Shown here in pieces: positions 1-8,774 of a stretch of 23,217 bases of DNA; within the stretch, counting starts at the first letter, position 1, and every line of letters starts with the position of its first letter. The translations under genes and the position numbers were made by a program. The stretch is from NCBI GenBank assembly GCA_003990745.1, contig RBNI01001294.1, forward strand, positions 1-23,217. Reading direction: 5' to 3'. Source of the DNA: Jimgerdemannia flammicorona (taxonomy: Eukaryota; Mucoromycota; Endogonomycetes; Endogonales; Endogonaceae). Under the pieces are notes generated by a model, which was not told the origin of the DNA, did no database searches, and saw only the letters and a program-made list of their open reading frames with translations.

Positions 1-390
1 GGAGGTGGGAGGACTTGAGGGACAGATTGGTAGGGGGGATAGGGAAGGAGTGGATTACTTTGGGCTGGGCATTGGCTATTTGGGTAGGACTGGCCAGTCA
101 CTGGCTATTTGTTTTTGAGGATGGCAGTAGACAGGGCTTGGGGGACCGGTTGTTGCAGTGGCATAGGCTTATGGAAGACACCTTAACAGGCTGGTGGCTT
201 GGTTGGGGGCTGCAGGGTGGTCAGAGACGCCGCTTAGTGGAGAAAATTTGTGGACAGAGTGGAGGGAGAGCTGGTATAGTGGGTAAAAGGGTGGTTCTTA
301 TTCGTGAGGAGGTGGGGAGGAACCCCCCTATGGGGATAGGGTAGTGGGTAGTGATGATGTATACTTACTCATAGACTGGTAATAAAGGCG
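1..390. other. Unassigned G-rich segment, not RIP-mutated
   Basis: This end of the window has ordinary GC content and a strong purine bias on the + strand, and it stops abruptly at about 390-400 where the AT-rich DNA begins. One open frame (15-344, 109 codons, Trp- and Gly-rich) is present, but I recognise no domain. Its composition looks like a by-product of the G-rich strand. It could be the edge of another repeat or the UTR of a gene outside the window. Confidence 0.3.
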
Positions 391-839
391 GAGTCCAAGT
401 GACTATAAAAAATAAAAAAAGATATATATAGAATGACTACTATTATAAAGATAAGGAGAATAATAAAAACAAATATAGAGATCAATATTAGCAATAAGAA
501 AGTAATGGAAAAAAATGTGATACATATGTAGCAAAGAGCAATATAATATAAATACTACTAAAACTGATAATAGCTAAGATAGAGATATATTCTCTATATA
601 AGTAATATATACTAAGTATTTAGAAAAGGCCTCATTTATCATCTACATCAAAGCCATATACTCTTGAGCCAGTAAAAAGCAATAATATAAGTAAAGTATA
701 AACTAACACAGCTAATGATAATGATGAATAACTAATGTTATATATACTTAAGAAAGAGAAAATATCATTATACATCTTTATAGATATATTACAAAGCCTG
801 CTAATACTTTTCAGAATATCCTATATACTTTAAAGATAA

Positions 840-1570
840 GAAAGAACCTTTTTTCAAACAGCAAAATGATAGTCTGAAGTAATAAAGAAATGTGTATATA
901 CTACTTTCTATAGTGAGAAGAGATAGTTTATCATATTTATTAATAATTATATATATAAAATATATATATACTTTTTCTCAACAAAGAGTGAAGTTTTGAA
1001 GAAATTTAAAAAGTTTATAGTAATTATGGAAAATGAAATAGAATATAGAATATGTATTATATATTCAGATAATAGATATAAATATATCAATAGTATATTC
1101 AAGTAATATCTGAGGAAATATGATATATATATATATATATATATATATACTATTAAATAATAACTCAAAATATACTCTAGTAGAATATTATAGCTGAGTA
1201 ATTTAACTATATAACTGTAGAGATAGTGTATATAATGGATAATATATTTAGACTATTATATTCTTATTGAGCTGAGGAAATTAACATAATAGCATATATT
1301 TGTAACTAATATATATCTTAAGTATTAAGTCAGAAATCTGATAATAATAAGTATTTGAGAGATACTGATCATATCTCTAAGAATTTATAGAGTAGAATAA
1401 AGCCAGATATTTCACATTTACATATATTCAGATATGATGTATACATTTTTGACAAATGTAATATAATTAGTATAAGTTCAAGCTAAAAGCTAGTAGGTAT
1501 GTATTTCTTAGATATTTCAGCAGGACATATTGACTCTGGGATCTATATAAATATTATATAGTAATATTAT
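840..1570 (+). pseudogene. copia integrase remnant
   Basis: The conserved second Asp region of the integrase core is readable near 1063-1095 as SDNRYKYINSIF, matching the copia pattern SDNGGEYxNxxF. Farther on, near 1405-1455, KPDISHLHIF matches the copia motif KPxxSHLRxFG. Near 1478-1530, FKLKASRYVFLRYF matches KLxxRSxxxxFLGY. In-frame stops are frequent. The first catalytic Asp and the N-terminal zinc region are not confidently readable. The protein would have joined element cDNA to chromosomal DNA; this copy cannot be functional. Confidence 0.75.
1123..1149. repeat. (AT)n microsatellite
   Basis: A run of about 13 AT dinucleotides inside the copia integrase remnant. It is probably a product of AT enrichment followed by slippage. 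Confidence 0.9.
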
Positions 1571-1959
1571 ATAATATATAGTTCAACAAAAAAGAAAATC
1601 AGGAGCTCTATATAGATGTACTTATTAAAATATCTACTTTAATATCTATATCTTAGCTAGTATAAGTACAATATCTACTGTCAATTTCTTTAATAAAGTA
1701 AAATTATTTTTAACTTCTATATATACCTGAGTCAGAGTTATCTAAACTAAGAATAATAAAGATTAAGGATGATGAGATCTCTGATAATAATGAAGAATCT
1801 ATTAAAGAGAAGAAAAAGTCCAAGCATAAGCCTAGGAATGAGACTTATTCCAAATTAGAAAATTATTATAATACATCAACAAACTCTGGATAGTAATATA
1901 AGAACTATATAAGTTATACTAAGATATATAAATATATATTTATTATAATTTCTAATAAG

Positions 1960-2700
1960 CTAAGTATATATAATAAAGTGATAATTTTTCTTAATAATAA
2001 AAAATATAAACAAGCCATAGATGAAAAGTATAATTTACTTATAGGATCTCATTAGATTTATAAAATTAAGTATAAGAGCAATAGAAGTATGGAGCAATTG
2101 AAAGCTTATTTCATTATTAAGAGTTATTTGCAAGATTATAATATAAACTATAATAAGACATTTTTACTAGTATTCAAGCTTACTTTGCTAAAAACTTATA
2201 ATTAGTACTATTCATAATCTGGAAATCTATCAGATAGATATAAAGACAGTCTTTCTTATTGGTAATATAGATATAGAGCTATATATTTATCAGTCACAAG
2301 AATACCAATAGAATGTTGAACTCATATATAAACTATATAAAGGATTATATAATATCAAATAAGTATCTATTTATAGAACAGAAAAATAAATAAATAACTT
2401 CTTAATAATAGTTTTATATATTATAAAGTAGAAAATTATATATATATTCAATACTATATTAATAAAGTTGTATTTATAAGTATTTGGCTAGATGACATTA
2501 TTATTATAGTAATAAAGAGTAGACTTAATAGAGTTAAATAAGCCCTATATAAGAAATTTAAGATAATAAACATAGTGATATATTTTTTCTTTAAAAAATA
2601 TCTATTATAAATAACAAGAGTATGAGTACTATATATCTCTCATAGTTAACTTAACATATCTAAGCTATTCTAGAATGATTTAATATAAATGAATATAAGT
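1960..2700 (+). pseudogene. copia reverse transcriptase remnant
   Basis: At about 2041-2165 the frame reads through a string typical of the copia RT start: YKIKYKSNRSMEQLKAYFI, then YNINYNKTF, matching YKxKxxxDGxxxRxKARLV and GxDYxxTF. The catalytic box is at about 2485-2500 as WLDDIIII, equivalent to YVDDxxI, with both Asp codons kept. After it, residues resembling KxxFKMxDLGxxxxFLGI can be followed to about 2620, interrupted by stops. The catalytic Asp pair survives, but the frame is broken throughout. Confidence 0.85.
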
Positions 2701-2929
2701 TAGTAAATATCTCTATAAAAACTTCAGTAAAGTTAAGAAAGCCTAATAATATACTAAAGATAAATAATAATATTCCCTATTAACAAATAGATAGTTTTCT
2801 CATATATCTCATATTAGAAATGAGGCCCAACATCTTATATACTATGAATAAGATAACATAGTATTTATTTTGCTATATATAATAATTTACATTAAAGTAT
2901 TATTAAAAGAATTTTCAAATATATTAAAG

Positions 2930-3440
2930 AAATAGCATATACTATATACTTACTCTTAGTAGATTAAGTAGGAGTAATAATAGAAATAATATATAACTAT
3001 CTGATATATATAATACTGACTAAGCTAGAGACTTAGATAATAACTAATCTATAAACTAGATACTGTTTTCAATTAAGTAACAATGGAGTTATATCTTAGT
3101 AAATATATAAGAAGAGTTTAGTAGTAATATTATTTATATAAGTAAAGTATTAAGTAATGTATACAGTAATTAAAAAGTCTTTTGTCTATGCCAACTATTA
3201 AAAGAACTTAGATTTGATCAGAAATAGTACTCTATACTCATCTATTAGAATAACTAGTTTATAATTACTATATATAATAAAGAACTCTATTTATCATAGA
3301 AAAATAAAGTATATTAATATATAATATCATTATATAAGAGAATATATATAGAATGAAACTATATACTTAAAATATATCTCCATAGAGTATATGATTACAA
3401 ATTTGCTTACCAAAGTTCTTCTGAGACCTAAGTTTAAGTA
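2930..3440 (+). pseudogene. copia RNase H remnant and pol C-terminus
   Basis: At 3301-3342 one frame reads KIKYINI, a stop, then YHYIRE. This matches the very conserved copia sequence TKHIDIRYHFIRE, the stop standing where Arg (CGA) would be after transitions. At about 3370-3422 the frame ends with EYMITNLLTKVL, matching the pol C-terminal pattern TxxMxADxLTKxL. This fixes the strand and the 3' end of the copia pol gene at about 3440. No intact frame remains. Confidence 0.85.
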
Positions 3441-3537
3441 ATGTTAAAGAAATAAGTCTTATAGTAAAATATATACTAACAATAGTACTATATATCAGTA
3501 ATGAGTAATCATAGAATATCTCATAATAAAAAAAAGG

Positions 3538-3625
<88 letters not shown>
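3538..3625 (+). repeat. 88-nt A tract with a single T
   Basis: Bases 3538-3625 are all A except a T at 3584. The tract lies about 100 bp after the end of copia pol. It could be a fossil poly(A) tail of a retrotransposed transcript, an expanded homopolymer, or partly an assembly artefact. Its length in reads cannot be judged from one sequence. Confidence 0.9.
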
Positions 3626-3626
<1 letters not shown>

Positions 3627-3992
3627 AATATAATATATCTTTCTATATCTCTCTCTCTTTAAGCATTATATTGTATTATTATTATTTATTAGTTCTTTTT
3701 CTTCTTTTATATTTGAGATTCTACTATTAGAATCTATCTATATTCTTTATTTTCACTATAGTTCCATATACTTTAAATATAGATAGATAGCATTCTTTTA
3801 GTATATTTATAGTTATTTTATAGTTATCATTTAATTTTATTAAATTATATTTCTGATTATATTATATTTTTGCAAATTATCTCATTGAGCAGGAGTGTTA
3901 AAATTTCAATTATTTAATATCTCAATAATATGGCTTAGATATATAATTCTTTCAACTATGTAATCTTTGATATATATTATTCAATATATAAT
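3626..3992 (+). repeat. AT-rich stretch, possible 3' part of the gypsy-2 5' LTR
   Basis: No coding signal is visible. The right half (about 3895-3990) can be aligned loosely with the 3' parts of the two LTR copies at 18224-19125 and 19421-20160. A GGCTTA block is followed by CAACT/A-TGTAAT and then AT-rich sequence ending TATAATAT. Its position, directly left of the nested gypsy-1 and on the same strand as gypsy-2, is where the 5' LTR of gypsy-2 should be. Similarity is weak because all cytosines have decayed, and the 5' half of the LTR is not seen. Confidence 0.35.
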
Positions 3993-3997
3993 ATAAA
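3993..3997. repeat. Target-site duplication (left) of gypsy-1
   Basis: ATAAA directly precedes the left LTR and is repeated at 10692-10696 directly after the right LTR. A 5-bp duplication is typical for Ty3/gypsy integrases. It requires the LTR to include base 3998 (G) and its partner 10232 (A). Confidence 0.7.
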
Positions 3998-4457
3998 GTA
4001 GCAGATGCTTACTTTTGAAAGTACATCGGATTTCTGTATCTTGAATACTTGATCTTCTCTAACTCCTCGGAGTCCTTGGGATATAGAGGTGGATGAGTTT
4101 GAAGTATATCTGCCTACAGGCTTTCTAGTTCCTTTACTATCTTTTTGCTTTTGAACTATTTCGATCTGAGGTTTATTCACTCTGAGAGACTGGGTTATTT
4201 ATATAAGTTTTGCTAACTATAAGGTGGCTAAGTAATAGCTCATTTTGCAAGTATTGAATCTTTTAACATCTTCTAAGATTTCACTAATTGCAAAGATTCT
4301 AACATCTCCTAAATCCTTACAAATGTTAAAGTTTCTGCACTTTGCAGAATGTGGCTGCTATTTATGAGGCTAAGCTATATTGGGAATCAGATTTAGGTAC
4401 CGTGATCAAATGTCTAATTCCTCTGTTTCATGTTACTAATTCAGATCAACTGTCACA
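3998..4457 (-). repeat. gypsy-1 3' LTR
   Basis: This 460-bp sequence matches 10232-10691 at about 91% identity by eye. On the - strand it starts TGTGACAGTTGATC, directly after a polypurine tract, and ends CATCTGCTAC. The end is not the usual CA, which may reflect RIP or a family trait. It contains the same TATA motif as the other copy (about 4197-4206). Confidence 0.92.
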
Positions 4458-4960
4458 TCTTCCTCCTGAATAGGTGATTTGTCTCAGGAGTATCCTATTC
4501 ACTTGAATTCCCAGGCTTCTACAATTTGTATTTTCTTATACTGTGCGATTTGTGTCATTATATCCTTCCAATGTTATCTCTTGACATATTGAAAGTCTCC
4601 TGGAGTTACTCCTCAGAAATGGGCTAAGGCTGACTCATTGTTTTTGAATAACTTGTGTACTCTTTTTGCAATCATGATCTGAGTGTAGGAGAGCTGACAT
4701 TCTCTGATCCAGTCTTCTTTACCCATCTTCAGTCTTGAATTCAGTAGCTGTCCCAATTTGAAGTATTCCTGGAACTCAGTTCAGTTCTGGTAGGCCTTGA
4801 AATGTGAGATTCATGACAAGTGTGTTTGTACTATACTCTGTATACTGTCAAAGGATTCTTCCATTGTTGGAGGCTCGGTGGAATACCACTGTCTTTCAAT
4901 GGCTTGCTGGGCCATGCTAGTAATTCTGAGGGCAGTAGTATTACTTTGTTGACTGGTCAT
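4436..4960 (-). pseudogene. Extra ORF after gypsy-1 pol, function unknown
   Basis: On the - strand an ATG at 4960 overlaps the end of pol, whose stop is at 4943-4941. The overlap is 20 bp and in a different frame. The new frame runs 174 codons and stops at 4438-4436 inside the 3' LTR. It contains six stops. Five are TGA at places where CGA (Arg) is the simplest ancestor, and one is TAA. The frame reads as plausible protein, for example MTSQQSNTTALRI, MAQQAIERQWYSTEPP and KMGKEDWIRECQLSYTQI, while the other frames here are poor. I recognise no domain: no membrane segment, so not envelope-like, and no chromodomain. The last ten or so codons lie in the polypurine tract and LTR. It may be an accessory protein of this family, or a former pol C-terminal extension displaced by a frameshift. 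Confidence 0.5.
4458..4468 (-). other. gypsy-1 polypurine tract
   Basis: On the - strand the purine-rich CAGGAGGAAGA abuts the TG of the 3' LTR. This is the position from which plus-strand DNA synthesis is primed in LTR elements, and it fixes the LTR boundary. Confidence 0.85.
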
Positions 4961-6159
4961 AATACTTCTTGAGTTGGTTTCGGTAGATGGTAGTGGGGAT
5001 GATTGTGTCTGAGAGTTTTCGTAGCCAAAAGGCAGTTCCTTTTATATCTTGTACAAGGTAAGGTCCTTCCCACTTGGGCTCCAGTTTTCGTGACCATGAG
5101 GCTTCTACTATATTCTAATATACCAGGACCTTGTCTCCTATCTTGATAATCTCTAGGAGTTTGTGGGTTTTTTCGGCATTCTTCTGTTGTAGTGCCTGTG
5201 CCTTCATTATGTAATCCTCAGCCTTCTTCCTGATTTGGTATAGTCTCTGTATTTCTCCATCTATATGTTTCTATACAGCATTCCCATTGGACGATAGGGT
5301 TTCTTGAGAACTTTCTTCTCTGAACAGCATTTCTCGAGGGGTAAAGTGGGTACTTTGTGATCTGATATCTTGGAGAGCAGATAATGCTTTGGCAGATAGT
5401 GATCTCAGTTTTCATAGTTATCACAGATCTTGGCGATAACATTCTTGAGGGTCTTGTTGGTCCTTTCTGCTTGTCCGTTTCCTTGAGGGTGATAGGCTGT
5501 AGTCTAAATGTGCTGGATCTTGTACTTCTTGTAGAGAACCTCAAAGAACTGGTTCACAAATTCTGTTCCTCTATCTATAGTTACTTGCATTGGGGTCTTG
5601 AACTGGCAGATGATTTCTTTGTGGAAGAAATCGGCAATTAACTGTACATTGGCTTTCTTGAGGGGTCCTGCTTCTATCCACTTCATAAAAAGGTCTACAA
5701 TGACAATGATATATTGGTTGCCAGTCAGGGTCAAGGGTAGAGGGCTGATTACATCCATTGCTATGTGGGCAAATGGTACTGGTTCTATATGTGATGATCC
5801 TGGGGCTTGGTTTTGTTGGTCTTATTTCTGTTTCTGGCATTTGTCACAGGTTTTGACAAATTGTCTGATATCTTTCTCCATTCCTGGCCACCATATCATT
5901 CTTCTTACCTTGTCGTATATATTCATTCCTCCTAGATGGCCAAGTTCATATACTGATTTCATTGCTTGCTCCTTCTTGTATTCTGGTATAACTAGTAGTT
6001 TTCCTTTCTTCAGTATTTGTCCATCAGTTTTGAATTGTTTCCATGTTCTGTTAATAATTATTTGCGTTCATTCTTCCAGATATTGGGGCATCTTTCACTG
6101 TCCCAGATATGTGATGATTCCATAATAGAGCTCCTTATTCATAATTGATTTATTGGTTG
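4941..6159 (-). pseudogene. gypsy-1 integrase
   Basis: Integrase inserts element cDNA into the genome. On the - strand the zinc domain is readable at about 5985-5838: VYELGHLGG, then IWWPGM, then TCDKCQKQ. The first zinc His is Tyr (CAT to TAT), a C-to-T loss. The catalytic core follows with AMDVISPLPL (first Asp, about 5755), TIDRGTEF (second Asp, about 5580) and a Glu in GNGQAERTNKT (about 5470). The C-terminal GPY module reads KWEGPYLVQDIKG and IYRNQLKKYY, ending at TAA 4943-4941. The frame shifts near 5390 and again between RNase H and the zinc domain, and there are several stops. No chromodomain is visible. Confidence 0.88.
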
Positions 6160-6559
6160 GAGGTATTTTGAGGTATCTGTGAGAGAGTATCTGCATTGGA
6201 ATTTGTTCTTCCAGGGTAGTATATAATGGTTACATCATAGGCTTGTAACTTCATTATCTATCTAGCATAGATTCCTTTGGGTTGTCCAGTTGTCAGTAGC
6301 CAGGTGAGAGCTGAGTAGTCCATCTGAATGGTGAAGTGTCTTCCAGCCAGATAGTAGTGGAACTTTTCTACAGCCCAGATGACTGTGAGACATTCCAACT
6401 TGTAGGATTCATATTCTTTTTCAGCTCCTCAGGTTCCTCTGCTTAGGTATGCAATGACATACTCTTTTTTGTCTTCCTTTTAAGCTAGAACCACTCCTAG
6501 TCCTTGTGCACTTATATCTGTCTGAAGGATAAACTCTTGGGTCCAATTGGGTCATCTGA
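6160..6559 (-). pseudogene. gypsy-1 RNase H
   Basis: RNase H degrades the RNA strand of the RNA/DNA hybrid. Reading on the - strand in the same frame as the second RT part, the acidic residues are in FILQTDISAQGLG (Asp), YKLECLTVIWAVEKF (Glu), FTIQMDYSALTWL (Asp) and NSNADTLS (Asp). The His expected after the third Asp is Tyr here (CAC/CAT to TAC/TAT). Four or more in-frame stops, for example in VLA*KED and SRGT*GAE, are of the RIP type. Confidence 0.88.
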
Positions 6560-7642
6560 GGATGGGTGCCTGGGTCAGTCTGACCTTGAGTTCATCAAAT
6601 GCTTTTTGTTGTCTACCAGTCCAGTTGAATTTAGTGTCCTTCTTGTTGAGTTCATAGATTAGACCTACAATATTGGAGAATCCTCTGATAAATCTACAAT
6701 AGTAGAAGGCAAGTCCCATGAAGGCTTGGGCTTCTGTAACAGTGGTGGGCCTTGAGTATGCCACTACTACTTGTATCCTGAGGGGGTCCATGTGTGTTCC
6801 ATCTCGATTGATAATATGGCCAAGGTAGGAGATCTCGATTTCTGCAAATTTGCATTTCTTGGGCTTGATATACAGGCCATGCTTTCTCATCTTTCCATTA
6901 TCTGCCATATGTGCTGCAGGTGTTCCTCAGGTGTCTTGCTGTAGATGATTACATCATCAACATAGACCATCATCCATCTTCCTATGTCTTAGTAGAAGAT
7001 TTTGTCAATCATTTGCTGAAAGCTTGCTGGTGTATTGTACATCCCAAATGGTATTCATAAGTAGATGTAGGTTCCATCTGGGGTGATGAAGGCTGACTTT
7101 TCACTTGACATCTCTGTGAGTCCAATTTGGTGAAATCCCAAGTATAAGTCCAAGGTGCTGTAGTACTGTACTTCATCTTCCAGTGTTATAAGGATGTCAC
7201 TGATGAGGGGCAGTGGTTGGCGATCCTTCTTGGTAACTGTATTGAGCTTTCTGTAGTCAACACAGAGTCTTGGGGTGAATTCTCCAGATTTGCTTTCTTT
7301 TTTCGGAGCTAGTACAACTGGTAAAGACCAGGGGCTGCTGGCTTCTTTGATAATACCAGCTTCTTCCATCTACTTGATTTCTTCTCTGAGCTATTCTCGG
7401 TAGGCTGGTGGGACAGGTCTTGCCTTCTGGTAAATTGGTTCGGTATCTCCAGTATCTACCTCATGATAGTAGTGTGGGGTCTTTCCCTTGATATTCTTGA
7501 AATCCATGGCAAGGACATTCTTGAATTTGTGGAGTATTTTCTTGAGTTCCTCCTTGAGTGGAAATTCATTTCCAATGGTATAACTGTGCTTGCTTGTAAT
7601 TTCCTCCTTCTTATGCTCCAGTTCAGTGATCTTAGTACTCAT
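6560..7642 (-). pseudogene. gypsy-1 reverse transcriptase
   Basis: Synthesises element cDNA in the cytoplasmic particle. On the - strand, the part before RT (7642-7391) has the usual lead-in, with TGDTEPIYQKARPVPPAYRE. RT proper shows SSPWSLPVVLAPKKE, RLCVDYRKLNTVTKKD, PLPLISDI, YYSTLDLYLGFHQI (first catalytic Asp in TLDL) and the YVDD box at 6964-6953. After that come LYIKPKKCKF and SYLGHIINRDG. Stops at about 7391 and 7055 and a one-base frame change at about 6893 break it. All three catalytic Asp residues are still encoded. Confidence 0.93.
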
Positions 7643-7644
7643 GA

Positions 7645-8029
7645 ATACTCCTCTTTCTGTAGATCCAAATCCTTTTCATTTCCTCCAAATTCTTGACTTC
7701 TATGATCCTTGGTTATAGGATTGGAAAGATCAACATCTGTGCCAATCGGTCCTTCTTCTTGACTGGAAATGGGATTGTAGGATTGTGATTCCTAGCAATG
7801 AGCAGGATTTCTCCAGTATAGTCAGAATCGATGACTCCTCCTTCAATCATAATTTCGCTTCTGGCCAGGCTGCTTCTTGTTTTGAGGATCCCGACATGAT
7901 CCTTTGGGATAGTTATCTCCAGTCCAGTTGTGAGTAGGGTGGTTGTTTGGGGTTCTAGTACAGCTTCTTCTACTGTGGCAATATCCATTCTAGCTACATT
8001 TTCCGACTTATATTCTGGCAAGACTGCAT
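7645..8029 (-). pseudogene. dUTPase domain inside gypsy-1 pol
   Basis: A trimeric-type dUTPase (dUTP to dUMP plus pyrophosphate), which would lower uracil incorporation during cDNA synthesis. On the - strand all five family motifs can be read. Motif 1 is ENVARMDIAT (consensus AGxDL; Gly replaced by Arg, a G-to-A change). Motif 2 is RSSLA. Motif 3 is GGVIDSDYTGEI with its catalytic Asp. Motif 4 is KKKDRLAQMLIF. Motif 5 is KGFGSTERG (7675-7650; consensus GGFGSTG, last Gly replaced by Glu). Motifs 1-4 share a frame with protease; motif 5 shares a frame with RT, so a small deletion lies near 7675. The domain sits between protease and RT. Lentiviruses carry theirs between RNase H and integrase; here the position differs. 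Confidence 0.9.
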
Positions 8030-8408
8030 CAGGGTGGGTCCCTCAGATCTTGACCTTAATTTCTTCTTCATCATCACTATCCTCTAGGAGGGCTGGTGGT
8101 TCATCATCTTCCTCCTCCTTCTCTTCTCTGATCTGTTTTTTGAGAGCTTTCTGTCTTCTTTCCTGGTGGATTTTCTTGATTCTGATGGTGCACTGATAGC
8201 AATCATTGACATGCTCCATACAGTGCATATTGATCTCATGAGAACAGACTCCTTATGGTATATAGCCTTCTGCAATCTTCTTATACCATTCTTTTTTGCT
8301 CATCTGTCCAACTTTCTTCTTCAGAGTAGTCACCATATAAGCTTCCTCTTGCTTGCTCTCTTCTTCCTCCATGTCAGGCAAGACTCCTTTGTTGACATTG
8401 ATGGAAAT
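8030..8408 (-). pseudogene. Acidic/basic linker with Cys-His cluster in gypsy-1 pol
   Basis: In frame with protease and dUTPase on the - strand. The first part is Glu-rich and Lys-rich (DMEEEESKQEEAY, LKKKVGQMSKKEWYKKIAEG). A Cys/His cluster follows, CSHEINMHCMEHVNDCYQC, at about 8250-8190, then a helical charged stretch and a run of Glu/Asp (REEKEEEDDEPPALLEDSDD). Two stops are of the CAA-to-TAA kind. The Cys/His spacing is not a zinc-finger class I can name. It may be a structural linker of the pol polyprotein. Confidence 0.6.
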
Positions 8409-8774
8409 TTATATCTTCTGTCCCTGGTAGGTGATTTGCATCTTCTGGACATTGAGGTTGATTACTGCCCTGGCTTTGTGAAGCCATTGATTACCGATGA
8501 GGATGTCATAGTTAGTGGCATTGGTTACAATTACATCTACTGGGATGGTTGCTCCTCTAATCTTGATGGGGACTTCTTGGATCTTTCCCAGAGGGGTGGC
8601 TCTTGTGCCATCTGCTGTGACAAAAACCAACTTGATTGCTTCTTCAACTTCCCAGCCTAGGCAGTCTGCTGCTTTCTTGCTGAGGAGACATCCTCCTGCT
8701 CCAGTATCAATGATGGCTTCAAAGACCCTATCTTTGATTTGGCATGTTGCATAGGCAGAGGTTTTGCAATTGTC
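8409..8774 (-). pseudogene. gypsy-1 aspartic protease
   Basis: Retropepsin-like protease that cuts the Gag-Pol polyprotein. On the - strand FEAIIDTGAGGCLLSKKA carries the catalytic triad DTGA (Asp codon 8708-8706). A flap-like region with VFVTADGTRATPLGKI follows, and the C-terminal signature YDILIGNQWLHKARAVINL is the retropepsin hydrophobic-Gly motif. No stop interrupts about 8774-8409, so this domain is intact in sequence. The gag frame is left and the pol frame entered near 8765. I cannot tell a programmed frameshift from a later indel. Confidence 0.9.

Larger units (their letters stand above)
390..3440 (+). mobile_element. Ty1/copia retrotransposon relic, heavily RIP-mutated
   Basis: About 3 kb of AT-rich DNA with almost no CpG contains, in copia order on the + strand, remnants of integrase, reverse transcriptase and RNase H. 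All frames are broken by many TAA/TAG/TGA codons, most explainable by C-to-T or G-to-A transitions. The order integrase before RT is diagnostic of Ty1/copia rather than Ty3/gypsy. I could not find convincing gag or protease, and I could not define LTRs. The element is therefore probably 5'-truncated or its gag is too eroded to read. It is certainly inactive. Confidence 0.85.

Noticed and set aside
15..344. 109-codon open frame in the left G-rich segment
   Set aside because: No recognisable domain, biased composition from the purine-rich strand, and no upstream context. Kept only as an unassigned region.
3977..4180. Open frame on the - strand at the left LTR, with a partner at 10193-10414
   Set aside because: The two frames are the same LTR sequence read twice; they are not genes.
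4436..4960. TGA read as Trp (alternative code) to explain the many TGA codons
   Set aside because: TGA stands where CGA (Arg) fits, stops of other types are also present, and the host gene uses TGA as its stop.
4941..5100. Chromodomain at the integrase C-terminus
   Set aside because: Sequence after the GPY module ends at LKKYYDQSTK; no chromodomain pattern can be read.
5598..6125. 175-codon frame on the + strand, longest in gypsy-1
   Set aside because: It is antisense to the integrase zinc domain and core, which read clearly on the - strand.
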